64,000 bases of DNA from Gammaproteobacteria bacterium. GTDB lineage: Bacteria; Pseudomonadota; Gammaproteobacteria; Steroidobacterales; Steroidobacteraceae. Location: the NCBI GenBank assembly GCA_013289615.1, contig JABCZO010000008.1:55297-119296 (forward strand). The letters are read 5' to 3'. Positions 8,088 through 15,164 of the stretch are shown one piece after another. A program made the position numbers and the translations under genes. The notes below the pieces were generated by a model, which was given only the letters and a program-made list of their open reading frames with translations, had not been told where the DNA came from and ran no database searches. Numbering within the stretch: position 1 is the first letter of the stretch; each line of letters begins with the position of its first letter.

Positions 8088-9656
8088 TCAGACGTTCGAG
8101 TCGGGGAACGAGGACTTGCGCCGCTGCATGAAGTCGATCAGCGCCTCGTCGATTGCGGGATCCAGAGGCGGCGCCTGGTACTCGGCCAGCTGCTTCTTCC
8201 ACAGCAGGTTCGCGCGCTTGGCCATGTCGCTTGCGCCCTCGGCCTCCCACTGCTCGTAACTGTTGTTGTCGGCCAACGCAGAGCGGTAGAACGCGGTCTC
8301 GAAGTTGGCCTGGGTGTGCGCACAACCGAGAAAATGCTTGCCAGGACCTACTTCGCGAATCGCGTCCATCGCCTGGCCGTTGTCGGACATGTCCACGCCC
8401 GCCAGGAAGGTCTGCATCATGCCGGCCTGGTCCACGTCCATCACGAACTTTTCATAGCCCATCGCCAGGCCACCCTCGAGCCAGCCGGCGACGTGCAGCA
8501 CGAAGTTGACGCCTGCCAGGCAGGTCGGCAGCAGCGTATTGGCCGATTCGAACGCCGCCTGCGCATCGGGGATCTTCGACGCACACAGTCCACCGCCGGA
8601 GCGAAACGGCACGCCGAGGCGGCGCGCCAGCGCAGCCATGATGTACAGCACCAGTGCCGGCTCGGGCGTTCCAAATGTGGGGGCCCCCGACTGCATCGAG
8701 ATCGACGAGGCGAAGCTGCCAAAAATCACCGGCGCGCCAGGATTCACCAGTTGCGTGAACGCCATGCCGGCCAGCGCTTCGGCCAGGGTCTGTGCCGCGG
8801 TACCGGCGACCGTCACCGGCGACATCGCGCCGGCGAGGATGAACGGGGTAACGATCGTGGCCTGATTCGCGCGTGCGTACACTTTCAGCGCGCCCAGCAT
8901 GGTCGAGTCGAAAGTCATCGGCGAGTTGGCGTTGATCAGGCTGACGAGCACGGTCCTCGGACGCCCGCTGACCGGGTCGAGGAAGTCCGCTCCGAACAGG
9001 ATCTTCGCCATCTCGACCGTGTCGGCGGCGCGTTGCGGGTGCGTGACCGAGCCCATGAACGGCTTGTCGCTGTACTTGATGTGGCTGTAGACCATGTCGA
9101 AATGCCGCTTGTTGACCGGCAGGTCGACCGGTTCGCAGATGGTGCCGCCCGAGTGATGCAACGACGGCGCCATGTAGGCCAGCTTGACGAAATTCCTGAA
9201 GTCATCGATACGCGCGTAGCGCCGCCCCTCGTCGAGATTGCGGATGAACGGCGAGCCGTACGCCGGCGCAAACACGGTGTGCTTGCCCCCGATCGGGACG
9301 TTGTGCGCGGGATTGCGCGCGTACTGGATGAACTCGCGCGGCGCACTGTTGCGGATCAGCGAGCGGCACAGGTCGCGCGGCAAGTGCACGCGCTCGCCCT
9401 TGACGTCGGCGCCGGCTGCCTTCCACAGCGTGAGCGCCTCGGCGTCGTCGCGAAAGTCGATGCCGATCTCCTCGAGGATCGTGTCGGCATTGCGCTCGAT
9501 GGTGGCGAGCCCCTGCTCATCGAGCACTTCGTAGTACGGCAGCGCGCGCGTGATGTAGGGAATCGTGACAGCCGAGCGCGCCGCACGCGCGGCCCGCTTT
9601 GCCTCGCGTCCGCCGCCGCGGTTGCGTCGCGTCGATAGGGCTTGTTGGTCATCCAT
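8088..9656 (-). CDS. MttB-family corrinoid-dependent methyltransferase, non-pyrrolysine
   Basis: 522 residues from the ATG at 9656, chosen because AGGAGG lies ten bases upstream of it; an ATG ten codons earlier would put that ribosome site inside the gene. The whole length matches the trimethylamine methyltransferase (MttB) superfamily, with an N-terminal EVLDEQGLATIERNADTILE helix and the conserved SGAPTFGTPEP, GGGLCASKIPD and GKHFLGCAHTQANFE blocks. The frame has no internal TAG, so there is no pyrrolysine. Characterised non-Pyl members demethylate quaternary amines (glycine betaine, proline betaine, carnitine, gamma-butyrobetaine), so a quaternary amine is the best guess. It should methylate the corrinoid protein at 1895. 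It is convergent with that operon and appears to be driven by a sigma-54 promoter at 9932-9947. Confidence 0.92.
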   Translation of the reverse strand: MDDQQALSTRRNRGGGREAKRAARAARSAVTIPYITRALPYYEVLDEQGLATIERNADTILEEIGIDFRDDAEALTLWKAAGADVKGERVHLPRDLCRSLIRNSAPREFIQYARNPAHNVPIGGKHTVFAPAYGSPFIRNLDEGRRYARIDDFRNFVKLAYMAPSLHHSGGTICEPVDLPVNKRHFDMVYSHIKYSDKPFMGSVTHPQRAADTVEMAKILFGADFLDPVSGRPRTVLVSLINANSPMTFDSTMLGALKVYARANQATIVTPFILAGAMSPVTVAGTAAQTLAEALAGMAFTQLVNPGAPVIFGSFASSISMQSGAPTFGTPEPALVLYIMAALARRLGVPFRSGGGLCASKIPDAQAAFESANTLLPTCLAGVNFVLHVAGWLEGGLAMGYEKFVMDVDQAGMMQTFLAGVDMSDNGQAMDAIREVGPGKHFLGCAHTQANFETAFYRSALADNNSYEQWEAEGASDMAKRANLLWKKQLAEYQAPPLDPAIDEALIDFMQRRKSSFPDSNV

Positions 9657-9931
9657 CGGGACCCGACCTCCTGCCGCAATATACAAGTATCGTCAGGCGC
9701 CGGGTCAGCGGCTGATCAATTTACGGCATCGACTTGCTCCGGCGCGACATTCCCGGGCCGGATCGAAAATGCGGTCCGGCAGGACATTGAACCGCCGGTA
9801 GGGATAGATCAGTCACAGCCGGAGTTCGCGCCGCTGCTGCGGCCGCAGCTGGCCGAGATCGACCACGATCAGTGGCCGAGCCAGGGCAGCTGCGACCCAT
9901 GGCCGATGAGGAGCCACTCCTTGGCATTCTA
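9657..9931 (-). other. Long 5' leader region of the MttB-family gene
   Basis: If transcription starts near 9921 from the sigma-54 element, the mRNA has an untranslated leader of about 265 nt. TATATT at 9679-9684 (read on the minus strand), with CTGACC 18 bases upstream of it, could be an additional weak sigma-70 promoter, although its start site would fall almost on the ribosome site at 9667-9672. I see no riboswitch signature and no convincing small gene in this stretch. Confidence 0.3.
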
Positions 9932-9947
9932 TGCAAGGCACGCGCCA
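9932..9947 (-). promoter_or_regulatory. Sigma-54 (-24/-12) promoter for the MttB-family gene
   Basis: Read on the minus strand the 16 bases are TGGCGCGTGCCTTGCA. The sigma-54 consensus is TGGCACG-N4-TTGCA; only one defined position differs, and the invariant GG and GC are exactly ten bases apart. Transcription would start near 9921 and run toward the methyltransferase gene. A gene for a sigma-54 activator with PspF-like layout begins at 10108 on the other strand, on the side where activator sites are expected. Candidate activator sites are palindromes at 10015-10025 and 10054-10065 and GGCGCC at 10039-10044. This is inferred from sequence only. Confidence 0.65.
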
Positions 9948-10107
9948 GCCCCGGCGGACGGTGCCGTGTAGGACAAACACTGACAGAAAATTTTTCATGG
10001 TCCCACGCTAGGTTAGTCCGGGACTGGTTCAGCCAAGCGGCGCCAGTGGTTAAAAGTAGCTGCTTGGATTTTCCCAATCGTCGCCCGACGAACTTCTGGA
10101 GACGGGA

Positions 10108-11091
10108 ATGAGCGATATGGCAATGGCAAATTGGATGGTTGGCCGCTCATCGGCTATTCAGGCGGTGCGCGATCTGGTGGATAAGGTGGCGCCGACCGAT
10201 GCCACAGTGCTCATCTCCGGCGAGAGCGGCTCCGGAAAAGAACTGGTCGCGCAGGCGATACATGCACGCAGCGCCCGCGGTGCCGGACCTTTCCTCGGCA
10301 TCAACTGCGGTGCTCTGCCGCCAACGTTGATCGAGTCGGAGCTGTTTGGCTTTGAGCGCGGCAGCTTTACCGGCGCGGCACGCAGTCATGCCGGTATGGT
10401 CGAGCGCGCCTCGGGCGGCACGTTGTTTCTCGACGAAGTGACAGAGATGAGCGCCGATATGCAGACGCGGTTGCTGCGCTTCCTGGAGACCCGATGCTTT
10501 TTTCGGGTCGGTGGAACGCAGGAGATCAAGACCGACGTGCGCGTGGTTGCGGCGACCAATCGCTCGCCGGTGCAGGCGGTACGCGACGGCAGCCTGCGCG
10601 AGGACCTGCTGTATCGGCTGGCGGTGTTTCCGATCACCCTGGCACCGCTGCGCGAGCGCGGCGACGATGTGGTGCTGCTCGCCGAGCACTTTCTGGGCGA
10701 GATCAATGCGCGCAAAGACACCTCCAAGGTATTCAGCGGCAGCGCCAAGCAGACACTGTGCTCCTACCGCTGGCCCGGCAACGTGCGTGAACTGAAGAAC
10801 GCCGTTGAGCGCGCGTACATCATGAGCGAGCACGAGCTGCAGCTGCAGCCGATGAATCTTCATGCCACGGGAAGCGATGGCGAGGCGGCGCATGTCGATG
10901 CCGATGGCATCAGCGTACCGATCGGATCGTCGCTGGCGGAGGCGGAACAATGGCTGATCGAAGCGACCCTGGCGCATTGGGCTGGCAACAAGAACCGCGC
11001 GGCCAAGACGCTGGGATGCAGCCTGAAAACCTTGTATAACAAGCTTGCGATTTACGGACAACAACATCAGGGAATGGAAACCCACGCATAA
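10108..11091 (+). CDS. Sigma-54-dependent transcriptional activator, AAA+ plus Fis-type HTH, no sensor domain
   Basis: A 327-residue protein that starts almost directly with the AAA+ domain, like PspF. Walker A GESGSGKE is at 38-45, the sigma-54 contact loop reads GSFTGA at 85-90 instead of the usual GAFTGA, Walker B GTLFLDE is at 104-110, and the arginine-finger region REDLLYRL is near 164-171. A Fis-type helix-turn-helix lies at about 293-313. A strong GGAGACGGGA site precedes the ATG. With no receiver or GAF domain, its activity must be controlled by a partner protein, by its level, or by the neighbouring two-component genes. The likely local target is the sigma-54 promoter at 9932-9947; the small-RNA promoter at 15139 is another candidate. 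Confidence 0.9.
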   Translation: MSDMAMANWMVGRSSAIQAVRDLVDKVAPTDATVLISGESGSGKELVAQAIHARSARGAGPFLGINCGALPPTLIESELFGFERGSFTGAARSHAGMVERASGGTLFLDEVTEMSADMQTRLLRFLETRCFFRVGGTQEIKTDVRVVAATNRSPVQAVRDGSLREDLLYRLAVFPITLAPLRERGDDVVLLAEHFLGEINARKDTSKVFSGSAKQTLCSYRWPGNVRELKNAVERAYIMSEHELQLQPMNLHATGSDGEAAHVDADGISVPIGSSLAEAEQWLIEATLAHWAGNKNRAAKTLGCSLKTLYNKLAIYGQQHQGMETHA

Positions 11092-11123
11092 TTGCGTGAG
11101 CATCCATAGGGATGGTGACTCCA

Positions 11124-11756
11124 ATGACAAGGGTATTGCTGGCGGATGACCACGCCATGGTGCGGGCCGGCCTGCGCCAGTTCCTGGTGGAGGATCGAAG
11201 CATCACCGAGATCGGCGAGGCCGCCTCGGGAAACGAGACGCTCGATAAGCTGCGTGCCGGCAGCTGGGACCTGGTGATCCTCGACATCAACATGCCGGAT
11301 CGAAGCGGACTCGACATCCTGCGCTACATACGCGCGAGCTATCCGGATACCAAGGTGCTCGTGCTGAGCGGCTTTCCGGAGCGTCAATATGCCATCAACG
11401 TGCTGAAGGCGGGCGCCGGCGGCTATCTGCCCAAGGAGTGCGCCCCGGAGGAGCTGTTGAAGGCGACGCGTACCGTCATGCAGGGACGGCGCTACGTCAG
11501 TGCCAACCTGGCGGAGCTGCTGCTGTCCGATCTGGACGGCGACAGCGACCAGCCGCTGCACCGGCGCCTGTCGGAACGCGAATTCCAGATATTCTGCAAG
11601 CTCGCCACCGGTCGGGCGGTGTCATCGATAGCCGACGAGCTGTGCCTGTCGGTCAAGACGGTGAGTACCTATCGCACCCGAATCCTGGAAAAGATGAGCT
11701 TGGCCACCAACGCCGACATCACCACCTACGCCCTGAGGAACGGAATCATCCAATAG
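11124..11756 (+). CDS. Response regulator, receiver plus LuxR/FixJ-type HTH
   Basis: 210 residues from the ATG at 11124. An in-frame ATG at 11112 is possible, but it has AGGG touching it, which is too close for a ribosome site. The receiver domain (about 1-120) has the acidic pair ADDHAM, phosphoacceptor aspartate D54 in ILDINMP, the switch serine in VLSGF and lysine in YLPKE. The C-terminal LuxR-type HTH (about 145-205) contains RLSEREFQI and SVKTVSTYRTRI. It is a NarL/FixJ-type regulator that binds DNA when phosphorylated. The CHASE3 histidine kinase of the matching HisKA_3 class at 12317-13744 is the natural partner. Confidence 0.92.
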   Translation: MTRVLLADDHAMVRAGLRQFLVEDRSITEIGEAASGNETLDKLRAGSWDLVILDINMPDRSGLDILRYIRASYPDTKVLVLSGFPERQYAINVLKAGAGGYLPKECAPEELLKATRTVMQGRRYVSANLAELLLSDLDGDSDQPLHRRLSEREFQIFCKLATGRAVSSIADELCLSVKTVSTYRTRILEKMSLATNADITTYALRNGIIQ

Positions 11757-11855
11757 GAGGGCCGCTGTAGGCCATCTCCGATGGCGCTGGCCTGGTGACG
11801 CGCTTTTAATCGGCGCGGACCGGCCACTACTTCTCAAGTCAGGGATGCGAATGTT
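11757..11855 (+). other. Short intergenic region with a small hairpin
   Basis: GCCATC at 11771-11776 and GATGGC at 11780-11785 form a 6-bp stem 14 bases after the response-regulator stop. No U-tract follows, so termination is uncertain. AGGGA near 11841-11845 could serve as the ribosome site for the next gene. Confidence 0.3.
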
Positions 11856-12293
11856 GTGTTGCTCAATGTCGCTGAAATGAGTTCCCGCAATCTCTCGGTA
11901 CTGCTGGTGGAAGACTCCCGAGTCCTTGCCGAGCGGCTGCGCGAGACCTTGCTGAGTGTTCCTGGAGTGCAGCTGGCGGGCACGGTGGACAGTGAAGCCG
12001 ACGCCGTTGCGGCGCTGCAGCGCCATCCGGTCGATGTGCTGCTGCTGGACCTGCATCTGCGTCAGGGGACTGGATTCGGGGTGCTGCGCGCTATTCCGGG
12101 CAGCCCCGCCCGGAAGGTGGTCGTCATCGTGCTGACCAACTACGACCTGGCGGAATATCGCCGCGCCGCAGCAGCACTCGGCGCACGACATTTTCTCGAC
12201 AAACTGCGCGACTTCGACCGCCTGCCGACGCTACTGCAGCAGATCGGAGATGACATCAACGACGCCACCGCTGAGCAGCAGCAGCCGAACTGA
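11856..12293 (+). CDS. Single-domain response regulator (receiver only)
   Basis: 145 residues from a GTG at 11856; an ATG at 11877 would give 138 residues and is also reasonable. The protein is one receiver domain with LLVEDSRV, phosphoacceptor D65 in LLLDLHL, the switch threonine in IVLTNYD and the conserved lysine in FLDKLRDF. All catalytic positions are kept, so it should be phosphorylated. There is no output domain, so it acts by protein contact or as a phosphate sink, in the manner of CheY or Spo0F. It is convergent with the histidine kinase gene (24 bases between stops) and next to a LuxR-type regulator, so a branched phosphorelay is likely. Confidence 0.88.
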   Translation: MLLNVAEMSSRNLSVLLVEDSRVLAERLRETLLSVPGVQLAGTVDSEADAVAALQRHPVDVLLLDLHLRQGTGFGVLRAIPGSPARKVVVIVLTNYDLAEYRRAAAALGARHFLDKLRDFDRLPTLLQQIGDDINDATAEQQQPN

Positions 12294-12316
12294 CGGCTTC
12301 CGAAGACCGCTGGCGT

Positions 12317-13744
12317 TCAGTTGGAGGCGCGGGCAGAGCTGGCCTGGATCGCCCGCAGTGAGCCCGGATCGCGCACAATCGCCGCCAGCGGGATGCGCGC
12401 GCGCACTCGCGTCCCCCCCTGAGGCGGCGACTCGATATCGAGCGTACCGCCGAAACTGCGCACCCGGTGACGCATCGTGGCAAGGCCATGCGAGCCGACC
12501 GCATCGCGCCGATCGGCATCGATGCCACTGCCGTTGTCCTCCACCAGGATCATCAGCTCATCGTTCTGCACGACAACCTGGACGTGCACCTGGGTGGCGC
12601 GCGCGTGCTTGACGACATTGACCAGTGACTCCTGTACCAGCCGAAACGACATGATGGCCGCGTCGTCCACCAGCAGCGGTTCATGCTCAGGATAGATCTC
12701 CGTGTACTGCAGCCCGGCGCGCGAGCAGGTCTCCTGCGTAATCCAGCGCACCGCCGGCAGCAGTCCCATGTTGTCGAGCAGCGTGGGGCGCAGGTTCTCG
12801 ACGATGCGGCGCTTGAAGTCGACGCCGTCGTCGAGCACCTTGAGGACCCGGCTCCAGCGCGACTGGATGTCCGGGTTGGCATTGGGCAGGCGCTTCTGCA
12901 GCCAGGAGACATCCATCTTGACCGCGATCAGCAGGCCGCCGAGCTCATCGTGCAGTTCGCGCGCCAGCGCCGCTTTTTCCTTCTCCGATAGCTGCTGCAA
13001 GTGGCTCGAGAGGGCCGACAGTTCGGTGGTCCGGCGCCTGACACGCCGCTCCAGGTCCTCGTTTTCGGTTGCCAGCTGTTCGGTGAGCTCGGCGCGGCGG
13101 CGCGCCTGGCGCGCCCATAGCGCAGCCGCGAGTATCAGCAGCACAAAATTGAGCACCGCCACACCGCCCATGAGTGCGCGTGACACCAGTTGCAGCCGCC
13201 CGGCGCGGGCCAGCGCAACGCCGACCGCGTCGCGTTCCATATCGCGCAGCGTCAGGGCTTCATCGCGAATCTCGCCCAGGGTGCGGCTTCCAAGATCGGT
13301 GCGCATCAGCGCCAGCGCCTGTTCGGTTCCGTTCGCGCCGTGGAGCGCCAACGAAGCCGCCAGCTCGCCCAGCTTGGCGCCGACCAGCACGCGCAGATGA
13401 CGCAGCATGTCGCGCTGATCGATGCTCACCAGTAGCCGGTCATTGTCGCGAAACAGGTCGTTAAGCCCGTTGAGCGTCGGCTCCACCCGGTCGCGCGCCG
13501 CCTGATAGGCCTGCAGGTACTTGTCGTCGTCGGTCAGCAGAAATCCGCGTTGTCCGGCCTCGGCGTCCGACAGTTCGCTCAGTAGCTCCGCCAGCATCAC
13601 CTGGCGCTGCTGCGACAGACTGATGACGCGGTTGATCTGCCGCTGTCCGCTCTGGTTGATCTCAGCGATCACCACCAGCGCCACCAGCAGCACGAATGCC
13701 ACGCTCAGTGCGATCGCTCGCGACACACGACCGGTAACAATCAT
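12317..13744 (-). CDS. Membrane sensor histidine kinase with CHASE3 domain (HisKA_3 type)
   Basis: 475 residues. Membrane segments at about 11-28 and 191-210 flank a periplasmic CHASE3 domain that contains the typical AEAGQRGFLLT. A short coiled coil (about 215-260) leads to the dimerisation/phosphoacceptor block with H265 in ARELHDELGG. The ATPase domain has QESLVNVVKHA, VEDNGSGID and GSHGLATMRHRV. This HisKA_3 type normally pairs with NarL/LuxR-type regulators such as the one at 11124. The CHASE3 ligand is unknown. The ATG at 13744 is the first reasonable start and no strong ribosome site is seen. Confidence 0.92.
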   Translation of the reverse strand: MIVTGRVSRAIALSVAFVLLVALVVIAEINQSGQRQINRVISLSQQRQVMLAELLSELSDAEAGQRGFLLTDDDKYLQAYQAARDRVEPTLNGLNDLFRDNDRLLVSIDQRDMLRHLRVLVGAKLGELAASLALHGANGTEQALALMRTDLGSRTLGEIRDEALTLRDMERDAVGVALARAGRLQLVSRALMGGVAVLNFVLLILAAALWARQARRRAELTEQLATENEDLERRVRRRTTELSALSSHLQQLSEKEKAALARELHDELGGLLIAVKMDVSWLQKRLPNANPDIQSRWSRVLKVLDDGVDFKRRIVENLRPTLLDNMGLLPAVRWITQETCSRAGLQYTEIYPEHEPLLVDDAAIMSFRLVQESLVNVVKHARATQVHVQVVVQNDELMILVEDNGSGIDADRRDAVGSHGLATMRHRVRSFGGTLDIESPPQGGTRVRARIPLAAIVRDPGSLRAIQASSARASN

Positions 13745-13874
13745 GGTTTATACGCTGTGAGCTGGTTCCTACAGCGCATGGCGCGCGCTGCCGACAATAT
13801 AGCCGAATGCACGCTGCCATGCTTTAGCACGCCCCGGTCCGATCGGTGTCCACCGCAAACGAGAACACGCAGCC

Positions 13875-14501
13875 ATGTCAGCATATCTGGCCGAGCCTCG
13901 CCGAGATCAGATTCATCCGTTCCTGAGCGATGTCGCCGAGATTCGTCGCCGGGCGCGCGGCCATATGGGCGAGGCCGGCGCGACGTCCGGCCAGAGCGCC
14001 GATCGCAATGTCATATTGCGCCTGCTGAATGCCGGCCTCACCACCGAGCTGGTTTGCGCGCTGCGGTATCGGCGTTATTGCAGCATGAGCGCGCAAGCGC
14101 TCGCCGACTGCGCCAGGAACGAGTTCAACAAGCGCGCGCAGGAAGAGCAAAGTCACGCCGACCAGATCGCGGCGCGCATCGTCGAGCTCGGCGGCGAGCC
14201 GACTGCCGATCCGCCGAGCGCCGCGACTGGTGGCGACGGCGAGGGCGCGGATGGCGAGGATCTGGCTGACATGCTGGCCGAGGACCTGATTGCGGAGCGC
14301 ATTGCCATCGACACCTATCGCGAGATCATCCGCTATGTGGGGGAGAGCGACGCTGCGACGCGACAGTTGTTCGAATCGATCGTCGCCGTCGAACAGCAGC
14401 ACGCCGAAGAACTGGCGAGCATGCGCGAGCACATACGGCGCCAGGGTCGCGCCGCCGTCGGCGCAAATCACGCTGGCCATCCAGTGGAGGAATTGCGCTG
14501 A
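13875..14501 (+). CDS. Ferritin-like / bacterioferritin-type diiron protein
   Basis: 208 residues forming a predicted four-helix bundle with the metal-ligand pattern of ferritin-like proteins: E in LTTELVCALRYRR, E and H in EEQSHADQIAAR, E in DLIAERIAIDTYREII and E with H in VEQQHAEELASM. A Gly/Asp/Glu-rich loop (about 113-132) separates the two helix pairs. Relatives include bacterioferritin and Dps-like proteins that oxidise and store iron or remove peroxide. The first 30 residues are extra and not part of the bundle. It is divergent from the kinase gene with 130 bases between. The diiron fold is confident; true iron storage is not shown. Confidence 0.8.
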   Translation: MSAYLAEPRRDQIHPFLSDVAEIRRRARGHMGEAGATSGQSADRNVILRLLNAGLTTELVCALRYRRYCSMSAQALADCARNEFNKRAQEEQSHADQIAARIVELGGEPTADPPSAATGGDGEGADGEDLADMLAEDLIAERIAIDTYREIIRYVGESDAATRQLFESIVAVEQQHAEELASMREHIRRQGRAAVGANHAGHPVEELR

Positions 14502-14535
14502 CCGGGGCGGCGGGCCGACCCGCACGAGCACTTGA

Positions 14536-14826
14536 TCAGCGGTGCGCGTCTGGCTTGCGTCCCGGATACATGAGCCCCGCGTCGGCCGCATCATCCCCCC
14601 TGGAGCGCTCCCGACCGCGGTCGGCAGCCAGCGCCAGATCGCGCGCCTCCTTTGCCGATGACGGTGCCGCCTGGTGCGCGAGCGCGTCCACATCCGCGCG
14701 GGCTACGAAGTCCTCGACATCGTGCCGATAGCGCTTTGCCGCCCGGTAATCGCCTTCGCCCTGGACACTATCGTGTGCCCGTGATTTGCGATCCTTGCGC
14801 GACCGCCTGTCGTTGTGCTCGCTCAT
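14536..14826 (-). CDS. Small highly charged conserved hypothetical protein
   Basis: 96 residues, very rich in Arg, Asp, Ala and Lys, with no membrane segment and probably largely disordered. The pattern SVQGEGDYRAAKRYRHDVEDFV followed by an AAPSSAKEARDLALAADRG helix resembles a small uncharacterised family widespread in proteobacteria. The ATG at 14826 is preceded by a weak GGTGG. It is convergent with the ferritin-like gene, and a GCGGG/CCCGC hairpin sits between them at 14510-14523. No function is assigned. Confidence 0.6.
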   Translation of the reverse strand: MSEHNDRRSRKDRKSRAHDSVQGEGDYRAAKRYRHDVEDFVARADVDALAHQAAPSSAKEARDLALAADRGRERSRGDDAADAGLMYPGRKPDAHR

Positions 14827-15138
14827 GCTGCCACCGCCCGTCTGTGTATGTGGGAGCGCAGAGCATAGGGTGTGGAGCGCGGCGGCCGATCGCCGTGCTC
14901 GTCGCTATCTGCTGTCGGCGCCCGCCGACCATGGTTTGGCGCAGCGCGACTTGGATTCCCCGCAATGGTGCACCGGCGGCACAGCTTGCGCCGTCGAGGT
15001 TCAAGCGCCGGCATATCCCCAGGCGCCGCCGAGAAGCTCGGCTGCAGCGCCGCCAGGCGCCGCAAATCCTTACAAAACATAGAAAAACCGGCTCGCTCAG
15101 CGCTGCCTCGCGGGCCCTGGTCGCGGCCCATGGCGGGT
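14827..15138. promoter_or_regulatory. Intergenic DNA upstream of the small-RNA promoter, with an 11-bp direct repeat
   Basis: No gene is supported here. CCAGGCGCCGC occurs at 15019-15029 and again at 15053-15063. The copies are 34 bases apart (about three helical turns) and lie about 140 and 107 bases before the predicted small-RNA start. That spacing and distance are what sigma-54 activators need, so these are candidate upstream activator sites. The core GGCGCCGC also occurs on the minus strand at about 10038-10045, upstream of the other sigma-54 promoter. In a GC-rich genome chance matches are possible. Confidence 0.35.
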
Positions 15139-15154
15139 TGGCATATCGGTTGCA
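15139..15154 (+). promoter_or_regulatory. Sigma-54 (-24/-12) promoter driving a candidate small RNA
   Basis: The 16 bases are TGGCATATCGGTTGCA. They match the sigma-54 consensus at TGGCA and TTGCA, with GG and GC exactly ten bases apart; only two less-conserved central positions differ. The predicted start is near 15165. What follows is three stem-loops and an intrinsic terminator and no plausible gene before the terminator, so the promoter appears to make a noncoding RNA. Confidence 0.65.
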
Positions 15155-15164
15155 TTGATGAACT

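Noticed and set aside
8088..9656. Possible pyrrolysine in the MttB-family gene
   Set aside because: There is no internal TAG in the frame and no pyl genes or tRNA-Pyl are seen, so this is the non-Pyl type.
9919..9936. A plus-strand TTGGCATTCTATGCA that looks like a sigma-54 site
   Set aside because: GG and GC are eight rather than ten bases apart, so it cannot work as a -24/-12 promoter; the minus-strand element overlapping it has correct spacing.
13742..13752. TATAAA directly before the histidine kinase ATG as a leaderless promoter
   Set aside because: The start site would fall inside or after the ATG and there is no -35 element, so it is probably chance.
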